Below are positions 11,857 through 23,245 of a DNA stretch of 64,000 nt, one piece after another. The position numbers were made by a program, and so were the translations under genes. Under the pieces are notes generated by a model. That model was not told the origin of the DNA and searched no databases. It worked only from the letters and a program-made list of their open reading frames with translations. This DNA is from Hyperoodon ampullatus (lineage: Eukaryota; Chordata; Mammalia; Artiodactyla; Ziphiidae). The stretch lies in contig OX457063.1 in the NCBI GenBank assembly GCA_949752795.1, forward strand, positions 69,029,783-69,093,782. Reading direction: 5' to 3'. The stretch's first letter is position 1, and each line of letters begins with the position of its first letter.

Positions 11857-14114
11857 AAGAAGCCGTTCACTTCCATAATTCACCAACGAGATGAGAGAAA
11901 CTGCCCCCTACTGGGAAAACTGTACATGGCTCAATTCCTCTCCTGAATTTCCCAACAGCCAATATAAGGGTCTAAAGAAAGTCTTTAAAGAGCAGGGGCT
12001 CGTTTCGTGATATATGAATGTAGGCAGTAAGGAAGATAACTCAGGATCGGCGGTCAGGAGGCAGCATTGGATCAAGCAAAGTAGCTTGTGGTTACTCCCA
12101 GCAACCCTACACCCAAACCCCTCAAGGACTAAGAACAGACGTAAAGCAGGGGCAGCCTGGCTCTGCCTGCTTCCCAGGTTAGAAAAGTGATGAGCAAATT
12201 GTTAGAGGTGGGAGAACCCCAGAGGTCCCCTAATCCAGCCCTCATTTTAATACCCAGAAAGGTTAAACTGATGTATTCAAAGCCATAATTTTCTATACTT
12301 AAGTATTCCTTCCCTGCTCCTTCTTGAGGGGGTTTTCAAGGTAAGGAATGAGGAGTAGTGGGTGTATTCCCAGGAGGAATTTGGTAAATTTCTGAAAAGG
12401 GGGGGGGTCACTTTGATGGGAAAACCCCTATTTTTCCCACTCCTTTCATTCTAAAAAGTGTCTAATCACAAGCTATTTGGTCACCCACAAGCTGACAACT
12501 GAAAATCAATTAATAGATTGGAGTCTGCCCCTAGTGTTTGGATCTCCATAGAATAAGCATTGCACGTACAGGTCACCTAAAGGTCTCAATCCAATGCACA
12601 GGCTGATCCCAGAGTTCCAGAGGCAGCCAGTGAGAGACTCAGTCTGGACTTCCCCAAAGGAACTCTGAGAAGTTCCCACAAAAGTGAACTCGAACTCCAA
12701 GAGGCTCTTGGAACTGACCATTCCTGTCCCAAGATTCTCTGAACTGAGAGCTGGCTGAGAGGTCCCTGGGAGCTTCCTGGCCCTGTTTCAGATCATCTCA
12801 AGTCCTTAGCTTTTGGTGAAAGGGCCTTGATATCCCATCAGGTCTAAGTTCTGAGGGCCAAATTTCAAGGGTGTCATATTTCACTGCAGCAAGAGGTGAA
12901 CATCAAGAGAGGGATTGGCCACCGTCTTGGTTTTGGTTTGAAGAGTTCTCCAGTTAAGTGGTTGATGGAGAGGATGAAAGAGAAACCAACCCTCCCCTGG
13001 TCTACTTCTATTTCCAGCTCCAATGAGGATCAGTCTGAAAAGCTCCTGGGTCACCTTGCATCAGTGTTTCCCCATAACCTGCCCACCTCTCACCCCTGAG
13101 TAGCCTCCAAAACCACACAGCCCCCAAAGGCATCTTCCCATTTTGAGGGTGCCCTGCTGACTGTGTTTCCTTTCAAGTCATCTCTCACCATGATCAACAG
13201 TTCAAAGTCAAAAGACCTTATGAAAAGGCATTGTTTGTGTGATTCTATTCTCTAGATTCCACGTGATTCTCCGTATAGAGGTGATTCTTGCAATTTGACA
13301 AATGTCTCAACTGAGCTCAGTTCAGTGGAGGGAATGGTGTGGTCCTCAACAAATCAGGGAAGCTCTCTTCTGCAGCTCAAGGCAACATTCAGCTAGTTTT
13401 TGTTGGCTTCAAACTTAGGGACATGGAGTTGCTTTTCCTTACCTGGGCTGGGCTTTGTGGTACAGCACACCCATGGATTTGACGGTGGAATACAAAGGAA
13501 AAGCATTTCTCTTTTCCATTTGTTTGGAAAGGGAGGGGAAGAGGGAGAGAAAAGCCAAGAATCAGCTGATTAGCTCTGAGTTTTACATAGCTGTCATCAA
13601 GACAATTGGTACAGATTTGGAAACAAAAGGAAATTTTGCTATCTAATTACCCCCACAGATTTCTCCAGAATTTAACTTTCTAAGCCAGTGGAGTTACGTG
13701 TTCTGCAGCAGGACTCTGAGAGGTCAGAGAAGAGACAAAAGAACAGTGTTTGGACTCTCACTGGCTCTATGGACTAGAACACGAGCCCAAGGTCTCTGCC
13801 TGCCAATTTAACCTTGGGGATTATTTTGCTCTTTGTTTTTAAGTTTTTCTAAGTGGCCAAGTGTACTAGATGATTTTCTCCCTCTTCTCTTCTGCAAGCA
13901 CAGATACACTTGTTTCCCTCTAGAAACATATATGGCATTTTGCACGTTAATATTGTAACCCCTGTTTCCCGCCCCCTGACGTGCTTCAGACAGGTGGTAC
14001 CGGCAGGGCAGACAAAAGAGTGAAAACAAAACAAAACGAAACAAAACTCTACAAACTGACTGCCCTTTTAGTAGTCCTCCGAGTTTGAATTTAGACCGTT
14101 ATAACTACCTAGGC
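11857..14114. other. Unassigned unique sequence
   Basis: I see no supported gene. The segment near 12200-12260 resembles the start of a MIR or L2 copy but is too diverged to call. A G7 run lies near 12401-12407. Confidence 0.35.
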
Positions 14115-14228
14115 AGGTGTATCCTTACGTCTCTCTGTGCCTCATCTGTAATGGAGGTAAAAAGAGTTCTGGACTTCATGAGTGAATGTATAAAAGGTAC
14201 ACAGAAAGTGCCTGGCACATCATAAGGC
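14115..14228 (+). repeat. MIR-like SINE fragment
   Basis: The phrases tctctgtgcctcatctgtaa and cagaaagtgcctggcacat match the second half of MIR in plus orientation. Confidence 0.6.
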
Positions 14229-14369
14229 AGAGTGAAGAATCAGTCTTTTTTTAAAGGGAGTAGTGTGGAATCAGGGCCGCCTACATCGCCCAGCTCCGAG
14301 GGCCCCCATGCACTGCAATTCGTGTGAATGGTACTCCCAGGAGCGGCGTCACAGGGATTCTTCAGAGCA

Positions 14370-14565
14370 GGCTGGTGAAGAGCAGGGACTCTGGAGCCAG
14401 GCTGCCTGCATATCCCCGTGGTGCCTCTTCCCAGATGGATGACACTCAGTGAGCTACTTTGCCTTTCTGTACCTCCATCTCCTCCTCTGTAAAATGAGGA
14501 TTACCCCAAGATTATCGTGCAAGATTAAAAGCCTTGATATAAGAAAGTGCTCAGAACGATGTGTG
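14370..14565 (+). repeat. MIR SINE
   Basis: MIR landmarks are in order: gagcagggactctggagcc, aggctgcctgcat, ctgtacctccatctcctcc, tctgtaaaatgaggatta and aagaaagtgctcagaac. It is a fairly complete ancient SINE copy. Confidence 0.7.
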
Positions 14566-16124
14566 ATACAAACTCGAGGCTGCACAAGCATCAGTCGCTT
14601 CTTCTCATCTCTGGGCTCTGGCCTGAAGACTTGGTGCCCCTTGCCTCTGCGGTGGGATTCCTCGTCCCTGCTGCCCCTGATGCCGGCCTGGTCCTCTCAA
14701 TCTCCACCTGGGTCCCTGGTCTCAGCCAGCAGAGCTGAGACCAGCATCCTGCCTCCCCCTGCCCTACTTACTTTCATGCCAACCTCCTCCCGGCTGCCTA
14801 CCTGCTTCATCTGGCTAGCTGACTGCTCCTTATGCTGAAGCTGGCAGGGGCTCCCAGGCCTCCTTGGCCTGACGACACCTCAACCCTTCAGCCACCCCTC
14901 CGAGCTCCGCATCCTTCCCGTGTGCCCCGGGATAGGCGCAGCACGCGCACCTGACCTTCCCGACGGCCCGGCCTCTCCTCAAACTAGAATTCTGACTTCC
15001 CTCACCTCCACCAGCCACTCCTTGGCTGCCCCAGCCTGTCACAGCCCTCTGCCAAGCAAGCACCCCTGCGAAAAACCTGTAACACATGCTACGACTGGTT
15101 CTCACCAAGGAGGCAAGAGGACAGTGAGAAAGAGAAACAGAGACACGGATAAAAAGGCAGAGACAAAAAACCCTAGAGACACTCAAAGGAAGAATGAATC
15201 TGTGGACTTGTTTTTCCTCCTCTCTGCCACTCTTGATGGCTCCGGGAAAAAATAATACTTCATAATTCATAAAAGAGTGAGTGTAGGTAAGGTAAAAAAA
15301 TTCCCATGGCCTATTCACTTGCCAGAAAATGACAGATCCCTCCCCGTGATTGACGTATTACTCAGAAATCTCTTGCTTTCTGAAATTTCTGTTAAAAAAA
15401 AAAAATGCCTATCTCTCGGCAAAAACACTCCGCAGCCACAATTTTCATTAACTTTATACAACTTTATTTTCCATGCTTCTGCCAAAAGGGGCTGAAGAGA
15501 CTAGTCCAGCTGGTCTCCTCCCCGTCGCCTATACATCATTTAGCTCATATGATCAATGCTAATTTAATCATTACCCTTTCAATTGCTGACCACTCTGCAC
15601 TACTTTAGAGGCTGGGAACTCGAAGATGAGCAACTGCATCCTCCAGAGAGCCGCATGGAGATCCTTCAGACAGAAACCGAACCAAGGAGATGGCTGCAAT
15701 CAGAGCTCTCACATTTGGAGAAGCTCTGAGGAGAGCTGGAGAGGAATTTGATTCCTTTATCTTCAAAGCTTCAGCAGGAGAAGCAGGAAAGGAGGAAGGA
15801 AGGGATCAGTTTCACTCAGGGGACAGGGCAGAAATGAATCCGCCACCAACTTACTACATGGCCATGGGCAAACCATTTTCCAATGATTCCTAATTTGTTA
15901 TAAAGAGTAAACAGTTTCCTTTTTTTCAATGTAAGATTTATGAAAGGTTATTTTCTATTTTGTTACTGCCTTGAGGTAGATATTCAGGTTTTTCTCTCCC
16001 TGGGGGAGTTTTTCTCTTTGATTTGATAACATGTTTTTTTTGTTGTTGTTGTTTTTGTTTCTTTTTTACAGATCCATTCGGTCATCTAGTAAACATCCAT
16101 GAATTCTTACTAAGTACCTAGTAT
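14566..16124. other. Unassigned sequence, GC-richer at 14600-15100
   Basis: The first 500 bp are GC-rich with scattered CpG. The remainder includes an A-rich purine tract at about 15119-15200. The longest frame, 162 codons at 14830-15318 minus, has low-complexity content and no recognisable domain. I do not call a gene or a CpG island. Confidence 0.35.
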
Positions 16125-16555
16125 CTCCTCCAAACAGAAATCAGATCATGTCAGCTCCTATCTGAAACCTTCTGAGGTTTCCCGTTGCTCTTACGGCGAA
16201 GACTCAAACCTTTAACACGGTCTAGCATGGCCTCAGCATTTCTCTCCTCACAGCCCTCACTTTGCACCTCTGACTCCTTCCCTCTCTCCTCTAGAGCCAG
16301 CCTCCCCTTCTCGGACACCCCCATCACACCCGCTCCCGCCACTGGGCTCCGTCTAGTCTGAGCCCTTTGCCTAAAACCCCACCCCTCCCACCACCACACC
16401 CCCATGAACACGCAGTAGTGAAGCTGATGAATTAACATCTGTCTCCAGAATGTGAGTTCCATGGAAAAAGGAATCCGGTAGCTTCTCGCCACATATGCCC
16501 GCTGCCGAGCACAGTGCCTTGCACACACACAGCTTTAAATAAATATGCGAATAAC
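16125..16555 (+). repeat. L2 (LINE2) 3' fragment
   Basis: The phrases cagatcatgtcagctcc, gaggtttcccgttgctctta, ggtctagcatggcctcagc, cagaatgtgagttccatgg, gagcacagtgccttgc and a terminal aaataaatatgcgaat follow the L2 3' end. No open frame survives. Confidence 0.65.
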
Positions 16556-16867
16556 TCACAATGGCCCTGAACTCTTGGCCACTTCTGCACTTGGGCTGTC
16601 AAAATAGTGCAGTGACTAACAACAAAAAAAGCTCACAAAACGAAATGTGGATTTTTTAGAGCTAAGAAAACCCATAATACGAACATCCCTAGAGGGTCCT
16701 CAACAAATTGTCTTCATGCCCTGACTGGGTGAGAGTTGTTCAGATTTAGATTCTTACAAATTAAATAAACTAGGTGTGACATAGAGGTGTTGTTTTAACA
16801 ATGTCTTTATTAAAAAAAATTTATATAATGTATTGATGGAATTTTATGGGGGGGGTGATGGAGAGAA
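16556..16867. other. Unassigned sequence
   Basis: I recognise nothing here. It is an AT-rich stretch between two L2 fragments. Confidence 0.4.
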
Positions 16868-17222
16868 GACCCCATGATCTTTCATACCTTCATACCTCTG
16901 CACACAATGTTCCCTCTGTCTGGGAATATTTCACTCCCAACTTTTTCTAAGTAGTGAATTCATTTTCTTGAAGGTCCGAGGTAAATGTCACTGAGCCTTT
17001 CCCCAGTTCCCTCAGACAATCACACTCTCATTCTATACTCCCATAGCCCTCTATGCTCCTAGACTTCTACTAATGGGCCTACCACATAATAGTGTATAAT
17101 TCATCCAGCAGACCTGTTTTTTCTGCTACAAGATGAACAACTCAAGCAAGAACCATGTCTTATTCAGCTTTGTACCCTAAATGCTTCATTCCATAGAAGA
17201 GCCTCAATAAATACTGGATGCA
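16868..17222 (+). repeat. L2 (LINE2) 3' fragment
   Basis: The 3' part of L2 is recognisable from tgttccctctgtctgggaat, ggtaaatgtcactgagcc, caagaaccatgtcttattc and the closing cctcaataaatactggatg. It may belong to the same original insertion as the neighbouring L2 segments. Confidence 0.65.
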
Positions 17223-17594
17223 GAAAGTGAATGACCAACATGAAAAGAAAACCCACATTTTGAGCCCTGATGACACTGCCTCCATCATAATCCATGCAGT
17301 CTAGTCTAGTAGATGTTTGAGATCTTAGAGGGAATCAACAGAGAAGGGAATGAGCCAGGAATCTGTGAGGTCAATTTTAGGGCTGCTATAGATTTAGAAA
17401 ACAAACCACAAGATGGAAAGCAGTGTAAGAACTCAGGTGTGAGCTGGACTTGTGTCAACGGCAGAGGCTTTTCTTGAGTGGAATCTATGGGCAGAAGGGA
17501 TACTGGTGAATGATGAGTGGATGGTAGCATTGGGGTCCCAGGGTGTGTCCCAAAACATTGTTGCCTTAGAACATATTTTTGGAGAAACCCCTAT
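17223..17594. other. Unassigned sequence
   Basis: I recognise no gene or repeat here. Confidence 0.4.
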
Positions 17595-17722
17595 TTCCCT
17601 ATGGAAAAGAGTGCCAGACTCTGTACCCCTCAAAGGCAGGAACTATGGTTTATTCATCTTAACATACCCCTCTCTAACCCAGTGCCTATCACAATAACTG
17701 GAAAGTAGAAGTTCAATAACTA
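17595..17722 (+). repeat. L2 (LINE2) 3' end fragment
   Basis: The phrases aaaggcaggaactatgg, acccagtgcctatcaca and gtagaagttcaataac match the last part of L2 (ctccatgagggcaggga ... gcctggcacatag). Confidence 0.5.
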
Positions 17723-18090
17723 CATTGGGAAAAGGCGACTAAGCTAGTATGATATAGGTGACCGCCACAACAGAACATAGTCCTGAGAGGACCTTGTGTT
17801 TCAAGTTCTATCATATCTCATGCTGCCTTAGGCACCAGGCATCCTAGACTCTCAACAGGGAAATAGGGAAATCTGACTAACTGCAAAATACGGAGTTTAG
17901 AGCAGCAATCCTCATTCTAGGTCCCACCTGCAGGTAGACCTAAAGCTTTACAAAATGCTGCTAGACTTGAGTAGGATTGTCTCAGGCAATGGACTGGTCT
18001 TGAGCTTCAGGTTGATAGTTTTTAGGTTCTGCAACCCAGTAAGCAGGAAGGAAGGAAGGGCGGGTGGTTTTGGTGCACACCACCAAGCTT
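17723..18090. other. Unassigned sequence
   Basis: I recognise no gene. A part near 17905-18010 could be a diverged DNA-transposon remnant, but I cannot assign it. Confidence 0.35.
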
Positions 18091-18103
18091 TGACTTCTTT
18101 ATT

Positions 18104-18324
18104 TATTTATTTATTTATTTTTTTATTTTTTTGCGGTACGTGGGCCTCTCACTGTTGTGGCCTCTCCCGTTGCGGAGCACAGGCTCCGGACGCGCAGGCT
18201 CAGTGGCCATGGCTCACGGGCCCAGCCACTCCGCGGCATGTGGGATCTTCCCGGACCGGGGCACGAACCCATGTCCCCTGCATCGGCAGGCGGACTCTCA
18301 ACCACTGCGCCACCAGGGAAGCCC
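18104..18324 (-). mobile_element. CHR-type SINE, full length
   Basis: The reverse-oriented copy starts with a T-rich tail (TTTA repeats) and gcggtacgtgggcctc. It ends at the SINE head ccaccagggaagccc. A perfect 13-bp TSD, tgacttctttatt, lies at 18091-18103 and 18325-18337. Confidence 0.95.
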
Positions 18325-18399
18325 TGACTTCTTTATTACTCTATGTGGCTGAGATGACTAACAGCCCTAGATTCCATTCTCCATTTCTTCCTTTTAGCA

Positions 18400-18830
18400 A
18401 TAAACTCTTTTCCACCCCCAATTTTAGCAAGGCATATGACTCTCCAACTACAAACTACATTTCACAGCCTCCCTTGCAGTGAGAAGTGACCCTGGTCTTG
18501 CCCACAGAGTGTGAGTGAAAGTAATGTATCCAATTTACACCTTACATCCTTGAACCTTACATCCTTGAAAGGATACTGATTGCCCACACACTCTCTTCCC
18601 CATTCCTTTGGATGTGCACCGCTGAGCCAATTTCCACCAAACAGATGGACAATGAAGAGATATTAGGGCTAAAGAAAGTTGAGTCAGTAAATGACCTGTG
18701 AAGAGGGCTACTCTGCTACCCTGGACTGCTCTTCTACACTGCTGGGTGAAAGAGAAAGACACATCTTTACCTGGGGATCTCTTTGTTAAAGCAGCTTCTA
18801 TTAACTAATGCCCGCTGCAAAAGTAACTAA
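18400..18830 (+). repeat. Old LTR-like interspersed repeat, family uncertain
   Basis: The opening ctacatttcacagcctccc followed by ttgcagtgagaagtgacc, a gtgagtgaaagtaatgtat segment and an end near cttctattaactaatgcc resembles an old MaLR/ERVL-type LTR. A 15-bp tandem duplication, accttacatccttga, occurs inside it at about 18539-18568. The family name would need a library search. Confidence 0.45.
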
Positions 18831-19631
18831 GATGGAGGTCATTAGAACAAGAAGAAGGCAATCAGAAAAAAACGTCCATAAGGTAGGCACTGGACTCAGA
18901 AAAAGGTCTCTCACTAGGTTGTGGCATATCTTCTAATTCTTTTTTCACAAAATGCTAACAAAACCAAGATGGTGGTCGGTTACAGCAAATCCTCACCCCC
19001 ACCCCCTCCATCCCCATTAAAAGCAGACACCGTTACGTAATGTTTAGCCACAGTAAGTCTGTTTATTTTCTAAAACCAAAGATTAGGAAAAACCCAAAAT
19101 GTTGGTAAGCTAAAAACACATATAAATTGCCAATTTTATACTGCTTTTTCAAAGCTCAAATGAGTTCAGAGAAAATCTTCAACTCGATCGGGTTTTTAAA
19201 TTGAAGTAGACCACTACAAAGAGAAAAATATTCACCACTTTTTAGCAAAGTCCATAAGGATTTCCTCATGAAGATTTTCAATATAATTTCTCCTAGTTCC
19301 TAACCTGGTCATTTCCTTTGCAGTACTGGATGGAAAATAAGTTAGAGCACTAAGTCCAAAGCCTTTCCCCAAGAGACACAAACGGAAACAAGCCGAGTTA
19401 CTTGATCTAAATTCCAATTCTCAGAAGTGATTCCTGCATTAAATATTCAAGGAAAATAACAATCATCTCCATAGAAAATAGTATGAATTTGGGGACAAAT
19501 GATAAAAAAAAAAGTATATATTTGTATTGATAGAAAATAGAGGCAAATGTGAAAAATTATCGATAATCCATTATATCTGTAGGCATGTTTCATAAATCCA
19601 AAAGCATAAACAAACTAAGCATATAGACTGG

Positions 19632-19634
<3 letters not shown>
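18831..19634. other. Unassigned AT-rich sequence
   Basis: I recognise no gene or repeat here. Confidence 0.4.
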
Positions 19635-19671
<37 letters not shown>

Positions 19672-19684
19672 ACATACACACACA
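19635..19684. repeat. (CA)n microsatellite
   Basis: This is a dinucleotide repeat of about 50 bp. It is uninterrupted for the first 30 bases and then broken by an aaacaca and an atacaca variant. It is likely length-polymorphic. Confidence 0.9.
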
Positions 19685-21035
19685 AGGTTTTTCAAAGTTG
19701 TCTGGCAATGCGTTTTTCTTAATTACAGAAAGTGATTTCTCAAATGTTTAAGATAGATTGAAAATTAAAAATAACAATATCCAAATAAATATTTAGGTGC
19801 CATGTACCTTATGGCACCTCAACTCACTGTATTTTTGAACCTTGTGTGAGAGGGTTCAGAAATGACCCTCTTGTCTTGTACACCTTATAAATCTATTTTC
19901 TTTTAAATGGGAAAGGCAATAATATCACAGCTTTCAAAAACAGTTGTTTAAAATGAATTATTTCTCATAGCTCCTCTAAGTTACTCTTTCAACCATCAAA
20001 TTAAATAAATATAAAACACTACAAGATAATAAATGAGTAACTTGTTAATCTTCAAATAATGTCAAATCTTCATGTTCCAGAGGTTTCTTGAGCTCTCTAA
20101 CCATTTAAACCTATGGATCACATGAACATGGAACAGCCTTTGTAACATAATTTGGATATGTTTACATGCCATGGAAGAGATACTAACAGACAGTAATAGT
20201 TCATTCCAGAAACTAAGGGGGGGGTTTCATAAACACATTGTTATGGATCTCAAAGTACTATCTGCCAGCATTAGGAAAAGAATGTTATGAGTAAATGTTC
20301 AGATTTACCCAACTTAATGAAGAAATTAAGAGTTTTTCCCAGCCAGGTACCTTTAAAGCTTTCCATGAAAGAACTGAACTAAAAGACAATGTCAGGAAGA
20401 TGGCCTGTGGGCCTCAACTAATAAAGGCTCACTTTTGAAAAAGATACCTACTAGAACAGTAAGATGTGAACCAAAATAACAGCTTCAGATATCATCATCC
20501 TATCTTCAATCAAGCAAATCAATCACTAAAACTTGGGGGAGAAGAATAAAAGGTCCAGTAAGAGAAGGGATGAGCAAGCTAACTTCATAGCCAGTAGAGT
20601 CATTCATTTCCTCTCACTTTTAGCTCTTGTTGGTTGTGTTTACTTCATTTAACCATAAACTTAATGAATATAAAATAATCAGAGAGAGCTGAAGGGTTAG
20701 AAATCATGGGAAAGTGTCCTAACAACACACAACTCTAAAACCATAAAAGAAGAGAATAAAATATATTTTTCATTGTATTTGTTCTCCATCTACTTGTCTA
20801 CTGCCGTCTCTACTTTACAACATCTTTCTCACTTTATCCTTATTTCAGCCACTCATTACACTTTCCCCAAAATATGTGCTTCTGATCCAGATTCCTGCTG
20901 TTTCTTATGCTTGAATCCAACTTAAGCATTTTTGTAGTCTACTGAAATTTTCCACAAATCATCCCTTTGCAAATCAACTCTCTGTCTTATGAGACCTTCC
21001 ACTGCCAATTCTTCCACAAAATTTTTGTTTTTAAT
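19685..21035. other. Unassigned AT-rich sequence
   Basis: I recognise no gene or repeat with confidence over this 1.35-kb interval. Confidence 0.4.
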
Positions 21036-22190
21036 GGGACTTAATTAAACTTAAAAGCTTTTGCACAGCAAAGGAAACCGTAAATGAGACCAAAAGACAG
21101 CCCTCAGAATGGGAGAAAATATTTGCAAATGAAACAACAGACAAAGGATTAATCTCCAAAATATGCAAACAGCTCATGGAGCTCAATATCAAAAAAACAA
21201 ACAATCCAGTTAAAAAATGGGCAGAAAACCTAAATACACATTTCACCAAGGAAGACATACAGATGGCCAAGAGGCACATGAAAAGCTGCTCAACATGACT
21301 AATTATTAGACAAATGCAGATCAAAACTACAATGAGGTATCAACTTATGCAAGTCAGAATGGCCGTTATCAAAAAATCTACAAACAGTAAATGCTGGAGA
21401 TGATGTGGTGAAAAGGGAACCCTCCTGCACTGTTGGTGGGAATGTAAGGTGATACAGCCACTATGGAGAACAGTATGGAGGTTCCTTAAAAAACTAAAAA
21501 TAGAACTACCATATGACCCAGCAATCCCACTACTGGGTATATACCCTGAGAAAACCATAATTCAAAAAGACACATGCACCCCAATGTTCATTTCAGCACT
21601 ATTTACAATAGCCAGGACATGGAACCAACTTAAATACCCATTGACAGATAAATGGATAAAGGAGATGTGGCACATATATACAATGGAATATTACTCAGTC
21701 ATAAAAAGAAAGGAAATTGAGTTATTTGTAGTGAGGTGGATGGACCTAGAGTCTGTCATACAGAGTAAAGTAAGTCAGAAAGAGAAAAACAAATACCTTA
21801 TGCTAACACATATATATGGAATCTAAAAAAAAAATGGTACTGATGAACCTAGTTGCAGGGTAGGAATAAAGAGGTAGATATAGAAAATGGACTTGAGGAC
21901 ATGGGGTGGGAAGATGAAGCTTGGGCGAAGTGAGAGTAGCATCGACATATATACACTACTGAATGTAAAACAGTTGGCTGGTGGGAAGCAGCAGCATAGC
22001 ACAGGGAGATCGGCTCGGTGCTTTGAGATGACCTAGATGGGTGGGATAGGGAGGATGGGAGGGAGGCTCAAGAGGGAGGGGATATGAGGACATGTGTATG
22101 CATATGGCTGATTCGCTTTGTTGTGCAACATCAGCTAACACAGTATTGTGAAGCAATTATACTCTAATAAAATCTATTAAAAAAATTTTT
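21036..22190 (+). mobile_element. L1 element, 5'-truncated 3' end
   Basis: The copy begins inside ORF2 (cttttgcacagcaaaggaaa). It continues through the C-terminal coding region and the 3' UTR (gatatgaggacatgtgtatg, ttgttgtgcaacatcagc) and ends at ctctaataaaatctattaa plus an A/T tail. It is close to 1.15 kb and lacks the 5' UTR, ORF1, endonuclease and reverse transcriptase, so it cannot move on its own. A clear TSD is not resolved because both ends are A/T runs. Confidence 0.9.
21449..21826 (+). pseudogene. L1 ORF2 C-terminal remnant
   Basis: The 125-codon frame encodes the C-terminal tail of L1 ORF2 protein. Landmarks are [26 protein letters not shown], the EYYSVIK stretch and a final SQKEKNKY segment. 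The same frame upstream contains stops, one of them in the Cys-rich segment (CWR-stop-CGEKG, where other copies keep CWRGCGEKG). Catalytic domains are absent, so this is not functional. Confidence 0.9.
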
Positions 22191-22662
22191 TTTAAATGGT
22201 ATTGTAGAAAACGTGCAAAATTCAGAAAAATACAAAGACAAGAATAAAAATATGGAGTCTTACTACTGAAACATGATTACTATTAATACTTTGGTATCAT
22301 TCTCTACATGCCTTTTATTTTACATTTAGAACATGCTATATGTAAACTTTTGTGTTCTCTTAACTATAACAGCACAAGCAATTTCTCACAGACATAAACT
22401 ATTACAATTATATAATATTGCATCATATGAATATACTAGGCAGTTCCCACTGCTTTGCTCTTATATCATATTAGTCTGTAATTCAGATTATTTTCTTTGG
22501 CTAGATTCCAGATATTCTTGGGTCAACGTGTATGAACATTTTAAGCCTCACATTGCCAAATGCTGTAGAGAAACAGTCTACCAATTTACATACTTACTAG
22601 TTTGATACAAAGTCCTAGGTCTTAGCCCTCATCAGCAGTGGGGCAATGGGAGACCTAACATT
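22191..22662. other. Unassigned AT-rich sequence
   Basis: I recognise no gene. The 90-codon frame at 22333-22605 has no recognisable domain, and it is probably chance or part of an old repeat. Confidence 0.4.
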
Positions 22663-22674
22663 CTAATTTTTTTT

Positions 22675-22877
22675 TTTTTTTTTTTGCGGTATGCGGGCCT
22701 CTCAGTGTTGTGGCCTCTCCCATTGTGGAGCACAGGCTCCAGACACGCAGGCCCAGCGGCCACGGCTCACGGACCCAGCTGCTCCGCGGCACGTGGGATC
22801 TTCCCAGACCGGGGCATGAACCCATGTCCCCTACATCGGCAGGCAGACTCTCAACCACTGCGCCACCAGGGAAGCCC
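22675..22877 (-). mobile_element. CHR-type SINE, full length
   Basis: It is reverse oriented, with a poly-T run, gcggtatgcgggcctctc, and an end at ccaccagggaagcc. The TSD is about 12 bp, ctaatttttttt, at 22663-22674 and 22878-22889. Confidence 0.93.
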
Positions 22878-22889
22878 CTAATTTTTTTT

Positions 22890-23109
22890 ATCTGTTAATT
22901 TGATACAGAAAAAGTGGCATTTCACTGTTGCTTTAAATTGCATTTTTTGCTAATAAACATATACATGTGAAATATATATAATACTGCACTTTTTCATAAG
23001 CATGGCAAATTTACTGTCTCTGAATGAGAAATTTCCACATTCAAGTAACAGAGACTGTGATATTCTTGTCTCCAGTCTCTTTTTGGAAAGTCTTATGAAA
23101 ATAGTATCT
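22890..23109. other. Unassigned sequence
   Basis: I recognise nothing here. Confidence 0.4.
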
Positions 23110-23245
23110 GCGGCAATGGCTCTCAGCAACAGCAGAGGACCAGAATCACCTGTGGAGCTTTTTTACAATCCATTTACACTCTAGAAACTCAAACTCAGTA
23201 GAGGTTCTATCATCTATATTTTCTAAAAATTCCACTGCCATTTTA
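23110..23245 (+). repeat. MER5-like hAT DNA-transposon fragment
   Basis: The pattern caatggctctcagc, accagaatcacctgtggagc, tttttacaatcc and aactcagtagaggttc resembles the non-autonomous MER5 group. It is degenerate, with no terminal repeat pair visible. Confidence 0.45.

Noticed and set aside
14600..15120. Possible CpG-island promoter
   Set aside because: CpGs are present but scattered, the G+C-rich part is only about 500 bp, and no transcription-start features or first exon are visible.
14830..15318. 162-codon minus-strand frame, one of the longest outside repeats
   Set aside because: It lies in a GC-rich segment where stops are rare, has no recognisable domain, and overlaps other frames on the opposite strand. 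No start context or splice structure supports it.
18123..18305. A recurring frame of about 60-70 codons (for example 18123-18305 minus, 35587-35793 plus, 44324-44554 plus, 55230-55448 plus) with [18 protein letters not shown] content
   Set aside because: The same peptide appears in nearly every CHR SINE in the same register. It is the translation of the SINE body and is not a gene family.
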